From DATBAK01 sp036787815 (GTDB lineage Bacteria; Actinomycetota; Acidimicrobiia; IMCC26256; PALSA-610): 31,329 bases of DNA. Every line of letters starts with the position of its first letter. Within the stretch, counting starts at the first letter, position 1. Positions 1 to 6,828 of this stretch are shown one piece after another. A program made the position numbers and the translations under genes. The notes beneath the pieces were generated by a model that did not search any database, was not told the DNA's origin, and saw only the letters and a list, made by a program, of their open reading frames with translations. The stretch covers positions 1 to 31,329 of the forward strand of contig DAIQOP010000007.1 in assembly GCA_036787815.1 (NCBI GenBank). The letters run 5' to 3'.

Positions 1-365
1 TCGAACGACTGGCGCGCGACGAGGAACCCACCGTGTACGGCGACGGCGAGCAGTCGCTCGACTACGTGTATGTCGATGACGCCATCGCCGCGCTCCTCGC
101 GCTGGCCGCGCCGGAGCACGACGGCAAGACGCTGAACGTCTCGTCGGGCAAGGGAACCACGGTCAACGCACTCACGGCGGCGATGCTGGACGCGAGCGGC
201 AGCCGGCGCTCGCCGCGGATGTGCCCTCCCGACTGGACTGCGGGATCGCGACGCGTCGGCGATCCGGCCGTGGCCGCGAGGGAGCTGGGCTGGACGGCCT
301 CCACCCCGATCGAGACCGGTGTACGTCGCTGTTGGGAATGGCTTGGGAGGTCGGAGCGTGCCTGA
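1..365 (+). CDS. NAD-dependent epimerase/dehydratase, C-terminal part (5' end outside window)
   Basis: The open frame is already running at base 3 and ends at the TGA at 363-365, so only about the last 120 residues are present. The stretch YGDGEQSLDYVYVDDA is typical of the C-terminal substrate-binding half of extended short-chain dehydrogenases acting on nucleotide sugars (UDP-glucose 4-epimerase and dTDP- or GDP-sugar dehydratase relatives). The Rossmann nucleotide-binding motif and the YxxxK catalytic pair would lie upstream and cannot be checked, so the exact sugar is unknown. The stop overlaps the start of the next gene by 8 nt, implying one transcript with the glycosyltransferase fusion and a role in making an envelope glycan or glycolipid (inference). 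Confidence 0.85.
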   Translation, partial: ERLARDEEPTVYGDGEQSLDYVYVDDAIAALLALAAPEHDGKTLNVSSGKGTTVNALTAAMLDASGSRRSPRMCPPDWTAGSRRVGDPAVAARELGWTASTPIETGVRRCWEWLGRSERA

Positions 366-2565
366 TCGGTTCGCGGTGAGCGTGGTGTGCCCGTGCCTGA
401 ACGAGGAGGCCAACCTGCCGCTCCTCGCGGAACGGCTCTTCGCAGCCGTGAAGGAGGCGGGGATCACCACCGAGTTGATCGTCGTCGACGACGGCAGCAC
501 CGACGGCACGGCCCAGGTGGTCGAAGCACTCGAGGACGAATACGGCGACACGGTGCAGTGCGTGCACCACGTGCGCAACCGGGGAATCGCGGCGAGTTGG
601 CGCTCGGGCGTCGATGCGGCGCGTGGCACGTACGTGTGCCTCATCGACGGCGACCTGCAGAACCCTCCCGAAGAGGTCGTCACGCTGTACCTCCGGCTGC
701 TCGAGAGCGCGGCCGATCTGGCGCAGGGCACACGCTCGAGCATCGGGCGGCTCCGCGATTCGCGGCTGCTCTTCTCCAGAGCGCTGAACGGCCTGCTCAA
801 CCTGGCGTTCGGGATGCGCGCGAAAGACAGCAAGTCGGGATTCGTGCTCGGACCGAAGTCGGTCATCGACGACGTCATCACCCACGAGAAGCGCTACCGC
901 CACTTCCAGACCTTCGTCTCGGTCGCGGCTCATGCCAAGGGCTACTCGATCCTCGAGGTGGAGACGCTGTTCGAGAGCCGCTACGCCGGCGAGTCGTTCC
1001 TCGCGACCGGGTCGCTGCGCGTGAGCCTGGAGGCGTTGCTCGACTTCCTTCCGTCGCTCACCGAGTTCCGTCTCGGCGCGCGCCGGCGGCGCAACAAGGC
1101 GATCGTGCCGACGCCGACGCCGACGCCGACCCGGCCACGGCCGGGCCGTCACCCGTATCGCGGCTGGCGGCGAATCTGGTTCGAGACGTACTTCGCGACG
1201 ATGCCGCTGCACAAGTGGCTCATTCGAGGTTCCGCACGCGAGATCTACCTCGACCTCAAGGAGACCGAATGGCTCCCGAAGGACGACCTCGAGGCGCTCC
1301 AACTCCACAAGCTCCAGCGTTTGCTGCAACACGCGTACGTGCACGTGCCGTTCTATCGCGACGCGATGCGCGCCGCGGGTGTGCACCCGCTCGAGCTGAG
1401 CTCGCTCGACGACATCCACCGGCTCCCGATGTTGTCGAAGGACGACGTACGCCGGCACCTCTACTTCGGGCTCTTCGCCGACAATCACCGCAAGCGCGAG
1501 ATGCTGAAGATCTCGACGAGCGGCTCAACGGGGGAGCCGTTCACCACCTACGCCGACCGGTACCAACTCGAGGTCCGGATGGCCTCGACGCTGCGGGGTT
1601 CCGAGTGGACCGGCTGGCGCTTCGGCGACCGTCAGGCCCGACTCTGGCACCAGACGCTGGGCATGACCCGGTCACAAGTGATCCGCGAACGCATCGACGC
1701 CCTCTTCATGCGCCGGCTGTTCATCCCCGCGTTCGAGATCGACGCCGAGAACATCGAACGGTTCATCGACGCGATCCGCAAGCACCGGCCCGTGCTCGTC
1801 GACGGCTACGCGGAGTCGCTCAACTTCCTCGCCACCTACGTGCGCGAGGGCGGGCGCCCTGGCTTTTCGCCGAAGGCGATCATGTCCTCCGCCCAGGCAC
1901 TCCCAGACAACGCGCGGGAGATCATCGAGACCGGATTCCACACGAAGGTCTTCGACAAGTACGGCGCTCGTGAGTTCTCGGGCATCGCGTACCAGTGCGG
2001 GCATTCACCGGATCATCACGTCGTCGACGAGTCGTACATCGTCGAGCTGCTCGTCGACGACCGACCGGCCCGACCGGGCGAGATCGGCGAGGTGGTGATC
2101 ACCGACCTCTCGAACTTCTCGGTTCCGCTGATCCGCTACCGCATCGGCGACCTCGCCGTCGCGGTCGACGAGACCGAACCGTGCCCGTGCGGCCGTCACC
2201 TCTCACGCATCGGGAGGATCGAGGGCCGGACCCAGGCCATCGTCCACTGCGCCAACGGCTCGTGGCTCCCGGGCGCCCTCTTCCTCCACTTCTTCAAGGA
2301 CTACGAGCACGCGGTGCGCTTCTTCCAGATTCGCCAGGACATCCCCGGCGAGTTCCTGCTGAAGATCGTCAAGAACCGTCGCTTCACGCAATCCGAGTTC
2401 GACGCCATGATGAAGGAGCTGCGTCGCTTCGTCGGACACGAGACGAAGATCGACATCGAATTCTGCGACTCGATCCCACTCCTCGAAACCGGCAAGCGGT
2501 CGCCGATCGTCTCGACGGTCCGGCAGGACTTCCAATCACTTTCCAGCCCTCGGGGCGCCTCGTGA
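358..2565 (+). CDS. Fusion of family 2 glycosyltransferase and CapK/phenylacetate-CoA ligase-like adenylate-forming domain
   Basis: Start GTG at 358 is chosen because GGGAGG (345-350) sits 7 nt upstream and the conserved fold begins at once; an in-frame GTG at 319 lacks this. Length is 735 aa. Residues 1-245 are a GT-A glycosyltransferase of the dolichol-phosphate mannose synthase/DPM1-like kind: VVDDGSTDGT, then IDGDLQNP as the metal-binding DxD-type motif. A Pro-Thr repeat linker follows (about 250-265). From about 275 to the end is a CapK/PaaK-like ligase with the AMP-binding loop STSGSTGEP (386-394), KYGAREFSG and the hinge-like RYRIGD. Family knowledge: the first part moves a sugar from a nucleotide donor, often onto polyprenyl phosphate; CapK-like domains activate carboxylic acids and occur in capsule loci. 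The coupled job (glycosylating and acylating one envelope product) is inference. There is no sign of a frameshift joining two genes. Confidence 0.88.
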   Translation: MPDRFAVSVVCPCLNEEANLPLLAERLFAAVKEAGITTELIVVDDGSTDGTAQVVEALEDEYGDTVQCVHHVRNRGIAASWRSGVDAARGTYVCLIDGDLQNPPEEVVTLYLRLLESAADLAQGTRSSIGRLRDSRLLFSRALNGLLNLAFGMRAKDSKSGFVLGPKSVIDDVITHEKRYRHFQTFVSVAAHAKGYSILEVETLFESRYAGESFLATGSLRVSLEALLDFLPSLTEFRLGARRRRNKAIVPTPTPTPTRPRPGRHPYRGWRRIWFETYFATMPLHKWLIRGSAREIYLDLKETEWLPKDDLEALQLHKLQRLLQHAYVHVPFYRDAMRAAGVHPLELSSLDDIHRLPMLSKDDVRRHLYFGLFADNHRKREMLKISTSGSTGEPFTTYADRYQLEVRMASTLRGSEWTGWRFGDRQARLWHQTLGMTRSQVIRERIDALFMRRLFIPAFEIDAENIERFIDAIRKHRPVLVDGYAESLNFLATYVREGGRPGFSPKAIMSSAQALPDNAREIIETGFHTKVFDKYGAREFSGIAYQCGHSPDHHVVDESYIVELLVDDRPARPGEIGEVVITDLSNFSVPLIRYRIGDLAVAVDETEPCPCGRHLSRIGRIEGRTQAIVHCANGSWLPGALFLHFFKDYEHAVRFFQIRQDIPGEFLLKIVKNRRFTQSEFDAMMKELRRFVGHETKIDIEFCDSIPLLETGKRSPIVSTVRQDFQSLSSPRGAS
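1108..1131 (+). repeat. Hexanucleotide tandem repeat coding the Pro-Thr linker
   Basis: About four head-to-tail copies of CCGACG (the last ends CCGACC) encode alternating Pro and Thr exactly between the two enzyme domains of the fusion. Slippage by one unit would change linker length by two residues without changing the frame. Confidence 0.8.
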
Positions 2566-2573
2566 CTGACGCC

Positions 2574-2672
2574 AGGGCGCGATGGTGCGGGCGGGTTCGC
2601 TCCCCGATCACGCACGCGGGGCCCCAGACGGTCGTCGTCGGGCGGCGCCGCGAGGCGGGCTGATCGCGCCCT
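2574..2672. repeat. Inverted repeat spanning the convergent intergenic region
   Basis: AGGGCGCGAT (2574-2583) is the exact reverse complement of ATCGCGCCCT (2663-2672). The 10-bp arms lie 79 nt apart in the 119-nt gap between two convergent genes (stops at 2565 and 2685). It could form the base of a long stem-loop serving as a bidirectional terminator. There is no T-tract, so this is weak. Confidence 0.3.
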
Positions 2673-2684
2673 TCGAGGAGCGGC

Positions 2685-3770
2685 TCAGCCGAGCACGAGA
2701 TCGGCGAGGCGGCCACGGTGCACACCACTCCCGCCGAGCATCACGTCACTGGCCTTGGCTCGTTTGAAGTGGAAATGCGCATCGCAGTCCCAGGTGAAGC
2801 CGACACCGCCGTGGATCTGGATGTCTTCGCCCGACACGAAGACCGCGGCTTCGCCGACGAATCCCTTGCACATCGCCGCCGCACGCTCACGCGCAGGATC
2901 CTCCGCGTCGGAGGTCCACGCCGCGTAGTGCGTGCCGACCCGGGCGAGCTCGACCCGCTGCAGCATGTCGACGGCCTTGTGCCGGATTGCCTGGAACGAC
3001 GCGAGCGGCCGGTCGAACTGCACGCGCACCTTCGCGTACTCGACCGCGAGGTGATGGGCCTGCTCGGACGAGCCCACGAGCTCGGCCGCGAGCATGACCG
3101 CGGTGTCATCGACAACGCGCCGCCAGAGTGCGCTGTGATCGCCGTCGGGCCCGATGCGGTGGACGACACGATCGTCGAGCTCGAGCCGCGCGATCTTGCG
3201 GGTCGGGTCGAGCCCCGGGACCGATGTCGCGCCCGGGCGTTCGAGCAGGAACGACCCGATGCCCTCTTCGGTTCTCGCCACGACGACGGCCCAATCCGCG
3301 GTGTGCCCGTCGAGCACCGTCGGTTTGAGCCCGGTCACGACCCAGTCGCCACCCTTGCGACGCGATCGTGTACGCACGCGATCGACCACATCGCCGTGGC
3401 CGAACTCCTCGATCGCGACGGTGCCGCGTCGCTCCCCGCCCGCGACCCGCGCGAGCAGATCCGACGCGCCGAGATGCTTCGCCGCGAGAGTCGCGAACAC
3501 CGCCGACGAGAAGTACGGACCCGGGAACGGGAAGCGACCCATCTCCTCGAGCACCACCACCATGTCGACGAGCCCGAGGCCGACACCACCGTTCGCTTCG
3601 GGCACCAACAAGCCCGGCCACCCGAGCGCGGTCATCGCCGACCACACCTCGTCGGTGAAGCCGCGTTCGTCGTCGACCATCGCCCGCACGTAGCCCATTC
3701 CCTGATCGGAGAGGAACGCGCGCACGCTCTCGCGCAGCGCGTCCTGGTCGTCCGAAAAGGTGAAATCCAT
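2685..3770 (-). CDS. Acyl-CoA dehydrogenase family subunit lacking the usual C-terminal catalytic glutamate
   Basis: 361 aa, the usual length for the family; ATG at 3770. It opens MDFTFSDDQDALRESV and has the all-alpha N-terminal domain, central beta domain and C-terminal helices, with QFDRPLASFQ and the late motif IQIHGGVGFTWD. Where classical enzymes carry the YEG-type catalytic Glu, this one reads HFHFKRAKASDVML, so that residue is missing. Known parallel: the actinobacterial steroid side-chain dehydrogenases of the FadE28/FadE29 (ChsE1-ChsE2) kind are alpha2beta2 heterotetramers of two different subunits. The divergent partner at 3823 fits such a pairing (inference). Role: alpha,beta-desaturation of an acyl-CoA, passing electrons to an Etf. 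Transcription probably starts at or next to the ATG (TAGCGT at 3780-3785). Confidence 0.9.
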   Translation of the reverse strand: MDFTFSDDQDALRESVRAFLSDQGMGYVRAMVDDERGFTDEVWSAMTALGWPGLLVPEANGGVGLGLVDMVVVLEEMGRFPFPGPYFSSAVFATLAAKHLGASDLLARVAGGERRGTVAIEEFGHGDVVDRVRTRSRRKGGDWVVTGLKPTVLDGHTADWAVVVARTEEGIGSFLLERPGATSVPGLDPTRKIARLELDDRVVHRIGPDGDHSALWRRVVDDTAVMLAAELVGSSEQAHHLAVEYAKVRVQFDRPLASFQAIRHKAVDMLQRVELARVGTHYAAWTSDAEDPARERAAAMCKGFVGEAAVFVSGEDIQIHGGVGFTWDCDAHFHFKRAKASDVMLGGSGVHRGRLADLVLG

Positions 3771-3778
3771 GCCGATCC

Positions 3779-3813
3779 GACGCTAGTCCCGGCCCGTTTC
3801 CTGACGCTAGTGT
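3779..3813. promoter_or_regulatory. Back-to-back leaderless promoters with a 9-bp direct repeat
   Basis: The 52-bp gap between the divergent dehydrogenases carries GACGCTAGT twice (3779-3787 and 3803-3811, 24 bp apart). On the minus strand the first copy supplies TAGCGT (3780-3785), 9 nt before the ATG at 3770. On the plus strand the second supplies TAGTGT (3808-3813), 9 nt before the ATG at 3823. Both match the TANNNT -10 form at leaderless spacing. Co-regulation of the pair is inferred. Confidence 0.5.
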
Positions 3814-3822
3814 CACCTCGGC

Positions 3823-5031
3823 ATGGACTTCGCCTACACCACCGAAGACGAAGCATTTCGCACCGAGCTGATCGCCTGGCTCGACGAGAACCTGCCGAAG
3901 TTCCTCGCCGACTGGGGCGGTGACGACGATGCCGGCGGCGCGCGGCCGGCGGGCGTCGAGCGCAGGCAGGAGCGTCGCAGAGATTGGCAGCGTCGGCTCA
4001 ACGAAGGACGCTGGGCGTGCATCAACTGGCCGAAGGAGTGGGGCGGTCGCGAAGCCACGCCGGCGCAGAACGTCATCTACTCCGAGGTGATGGCGTCACG
4101 TCGCGCGCCGGGCATCTACAACGCAAACGGCTTGTGGCAGATCGGCCCGATGATCATCCGTTGGGGCACCGACGAACAGAAGAACCAATGGCTGCCGGGC
4201 ATCCTCTCGGCCGACGAGCACTGGTGCCAGGGCTTCTCCGAACCGCAGGCGGGTTCCGATCTCGCGAACCTGCGCACGATGGCGATCCTCCACGGCGACG
4301 AGTACGTCGTCAACGGCACGAAGATCTGGATCTCCACTGCGCACCTCGCGAAATGGGGCCTGTTCCTGCTGCGCACCGATCCCACGTCGATCGAGGAGAA
4401 GCGCAAGCACGAGGGCATCACCGCGTTCATCGTCGACATGGACACGCCGGGCATCGAGTGCCGCCCGATCCGCGATCTCACCGGCGACGAGATGTTCAAC
4501 GAGGTGTTCTTCACCGACGCGCGGATCCCGGTCGCGCACCGCCTCGGCGGCGAAGGCGAGGGTTGGCAGGTCGCGATGGGCACGCTCGGCCACGAGCGCG
4601 TCGGCACCTCCGGTCTCGCCATCACGATGGCGCAAGACCTGCGGGCGATGATCTCCACCGCGCGGGCCGTGAATCCCGGCGCCCTCGACGATCCCGAGAT
4701 CCGCGATCGCATCGCGCGCGCGTACACGCAGATCGAGTTCACGAAGCTGCTCAACTACCGGGCGCTCACCAAGATCATCAAGGGCCAGAAGAACTGGCCC
4801 GAGGTGCCGCTCGCGAAGCTGCAATGGAGCCATCTCGCGCAGTACCTCGCCGAGCTCGCGATCGACCTGCTCGGTCCGGCCGGCCTGCTCGCCCGCGGCG
4901 GGCCCGACGCGGTCGACGGCGGTACGTGGACGCGCCTCTACAGCTTCCAGCGCTACACGTCGATCGGCGCCGGCGCCACCGAGGTGCAGAAGAACATCAT
5001 CGCCGACCGCGCATTGCTGCCGAAGAAGTAG
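3823..5031 (+). CDS. Acyl-CoA dehydrogenase family protein, probable partner of the divergent subunit
   Basis: 402 aa, full length; ATG at 3823 with no Shine-Dalgarno but a TAGTGT box 9 nt upstream. Landmarks: GFSEPQAGSDLANLRT (FAD/substrate loop), GTKIWIS, and GHERVGTSG with Glu258-Arg259, the position where isovaleryl-CoA- or FadE29-type enzymes place their catalytic base. The C-terminal loop reads SIGAGATEVQKNIIADR, with Gly in place of the Glu used by MCAD-type enzymes, so Glu258 is the candidate base. It would oxidise an acyl-CoA thioester, with electrons going to an Etf such as the fused one at 6829. The similarity to actinobacterial steroid or branched-chain FadE proteins is from memory of the family; the substrate cannot be told from sequence alone. 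Confidence 0.92.
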   Translation: MDFAYTTEDEAFRTELIAWLDENLPKFLADWGGDDDAGGARPAGVERRQERRRDWQRRLNEGRWACINWPKEWGGREATPAQNVIYSEVMASRRAPGIYNANGLWQIGPMIIRWGTDEQKNQWLPGILSADEHWCQGFSEPQAGSDLANLRTMAILHGDEYVVNGTKIWISTAHLAKWGLFLLRTDPTSIEEKRKHEGITAFIVDMDTPGIECRPIRDLTGDEMFNEVFFTDARIPVAHRLGGEGEGWQVAMGTLGHERVGTSGLAITMAQDLRAMISTARAVNPGALDDPEIRDRIARAYTQIEFTKLLNYRALTKIIKGQKNWPEVPLAKLQWSHLAQYLAELAIDLLGPAGLLARGGPDAVDGGTWTRLYSFQRYTSIGAGATEVQKNIIADRALLPKK

Positions 5032-5111
5032 CGGGAAATGACCGCGCCCGGAGCGGACGCAACCGCCGATCCCAGTGCGCGCCGAACCGTGAAGCGCACG
5101 CGTACGCGACC

Positions 5112-5993
5112 ATGAGCATGAAGCTCGGCATCGTGACGCCGGTGCTCACGTTGCTGCCGCGCGCGCACGCGCGGTGGGAGGAGACGGCAACGCTTGCCGA
5201 CGTCGTCGACATCGTGTGCGAGGCCGAACGGCTCGGCTATCACCACCTCACCTGCAGCGAGCACGTCGCGATCCCGAGCGAGGTGGCCGAGACGCGCGGC
5301 GCCCGGTACTGGGATCCGCTCGCGACCTTCGGCTATCTCGCCGCGCGCACCGCCACGATCAAGCTCGCGACGCACGTGCTCGTGCTCGGCTACCACCATC
5401 CGCTCGAGATCGCGAAGCGCTACGGCACGCTCGATCGCGTGTGCGACGGCCGCCTCGTGCTCGGCGTGGGAGTCGGCTCGCTGGCCGAGGAGTTCGCGTT
5501 GCTCGACGCTCCGTTCGCGGATCGCGGGATGCGCGCCGACGACGCGATGCGCGCGCTTCGCGCCGCGCTCTCGCAGGACCAGCCGGAGTATCACGGAGCC
5601 TTCTACGACTTCGAGGGGTTCGTGGTGGATCCGTGCGCGATCCAGGAGCGCGTGCCGCTCTGGGTCGGCGGGCGCACGGAACGGTCGCTCCGACGCGCGG
5701 TCGAGCTCGGTGACGGCTGGGCTCCGTTCGGCCTGAGCAGCGGCGAGATCGCCGCGATGCTTGCCCGGGCGCGCGAGACCGAGGCGTGGTCGGTTCGCGC
5801 GGTGCCGGTCGAGGTCGTGCTGCAGAACGAGCATCCCCTCGATCCGATCGGCGAGCCCGACCGGGTCGCCGAGCAGATCACGCGCCTGCGCGACGCGGGT
5901 GCGACGGGCCTCAACGTGCGCTTCGTGCACCGCTCCCCCACGCACTACCGGGAGCAGCTGGCCGCCCTCGTGACTATCGTGCGATCTCCATGA
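5112..5993 (+). CDS. LLM-class F420-dependent oxidoreductase-like protein
   Basis: 293 aa luciferase-like TIM-barrel protein. The N terminus MSMKLGIVTPV, the segment KLATHVLVLGYHHPLEIAKRY, RLVLGVGVGSLAEEF and PLWVGGRTERSLRRAVELGDGW are characteristic of the actinobacterial luciferase-like monooxygenase family that uses reduced F420 or flavin. Two starts are possible, ATG 5112 and ATG 5118; neither has a clear ribosome site, so the start is uncertain by two residues. It lies 80 nt after the dehydrogenase on the same strand and before an MDMPI-family gene, within the catabolic block. A redox step on a lipid or xenobiotic intermediate is plausible; the substrate is unknown. Confidence 0.88.
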   Translation: MSMKLGIVTPVLTLLPRAHARWEETATLADVVDIVCEAERLGYHHLTCSEHVAIPSEVAETRGARYWDPLATFGYLAARTATIKLATHVLVLGYHHPLEIAKRYGTLDRVCDGRLVLGVGVGSLAEEFALLDAPFADRGMRADDAMRALRAALSQDQPEYHGAFYDFEGFVVDPCAIQERVPLWVGGRTERSLRRAVELGDGWAPFGLSSGEIAAMLARARETEAWSVRAVPVEVVLQNEHPLDPIGEPDRVAEQITRLRDAGATGLNVRFVHRSPTHYREQLAALVTIVRSP

Positions 5994-6042
5994 GTAGCCA
6001 GGCGCAGACCGGAGGCGGGGGCATGCCGGAGGTTGGAGCCGC

Positions 6043-6798
6043 ATGAGTACAGGTCCCGATTACATCGCCGCCGTCCAGGCCGACTCCGATCGCATCGTCG
6101 CCGCGCTCGCCGCGAACCGCGAAGGCGCGATCCCCTGGTCCGACACGTGGACGGTGCAGGACTGCGCCCGGCACGTCGGCGGGCTCCATCATGTGATGGC
6201 TCACGTGATCGAGGGTCGCCCGACCGCGAACTTCTCGCTGTTCAAGACGCTCGAGCAGCCCGCAGCCTCCGATCCCGCGCTCGGGCCGTGGATCGCGGGG
6301 GGCACCGCCGCCGTCGTCGGTCAGCTGAAGCGGACCGCGCCCGACGAGCCGTGCTGGTCGTGGTGGCCCGAGGACCAGACGGTCGGATTCTGGGCGCGGC
6401 GGGTGAGCCTGGAGACGCTCGTGCACCGCTGGGACGTCGAGTGCGGCGCCGGGGTCGACATCGCTCCCGCCGATCCGCGGCTCGCGGCCGACGCGATCGA
6501 CGAGTTCCTCGACATCTTCGTCGGGCTCCAACGCGTGCTGCACACCTCGCCCGGCGCGGGCGAGAGCGTGCACGTGCACTGCACCGACACCGACGGCGAG
6601 TGGTTCGTCGAGTTCCCGGCCCCCGGAGAGCGAGTCCTGCGCCGCGAGCACGCCAAGGGCGACGTCGCGTTCCGCGGCTCGGCCGAAGGGCTCCTGCTCT
6701 ACCTCTGGGGCCGCCTTCCCGCCGATGCCGCGGGCGTCGACATCGTCGGCGACCCCGCCGTCGTCGCCCGCTGGCCCGAGCTCGCGCCGTCCATCTAG
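6043..6798 (+). CDS. Maleylpyruvate isomerase family, mycothiol-dependent-type protein (DinB-like fold)
   Basis: 251 aa. ATG 6043 is supported by GGAGG shortly upstream. The N-terminal four-helix DinB/MDMPI domain shows WTVQDCARHVGGLHH followed by VSLETLVHRWDVE; His49/50, Glu124 and His128 fit the His-Glu-His metal site of mycothiol-dependent maleylpyruvate isomerase. The C-terminal part (about 150-251) matches the MDMPI C-terminal sterol-carrier-like domain. The family catalyses thiol-dependent isomerisation or transfer, but many actinobacterial paralogues are uncharacterised, so only the family is assigned. Neighbours are oxidative catabolic enzymes. Confidence 0.85.
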   Translation: MSTGPDYIAAVQADSDRIVAALAANREGAIPWSDTWTVQDCARHVGGLHHVMAHVIEGRPTANFSLFKTLEQPAASDPALGPWIAGGTAAVVGQLKRTAPDEPCWSWWPEDQTVGFWARRVSLETLVHRWDVECGAGVDIAPADPRLAADAIDEFLDIFVGLQRVLHTSPGAGESVHVHCTDTDGEWFVEFPAPGERVLRREHAKGDVAFRGSAEGLLLYLWGRLPADAAGVDIVGDPAVVARWPELAPSI

Positions 6799-6816
6799 GT
6801 CGCACTCGCGCACTTG

Positions 6817-6822
6817 TAAGGT
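6817..6822 (+). promoter_or_regulatory. -10 box of the leaderless etfBA-like gene
   Basis: TAAGGT lies 6 nt before the GTG at 6829, the spacing at which transcription would begin on the start codon. No Shine-Dalgarno is present. The gene starts 30 nt after the previous stop and so has its own promoter. Confidence 0.5.
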
Positions 6823-6828
6823 CGGCGG

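Noticed and set aside
172..1488. Long minus-strand open frame (438 codons) opposite the glycosyltransferase
   Set aside because: Arg/Val/Glu-rich composition of an antisense shadow in high-GC DNA; the plus strand carries clear domain motifs.
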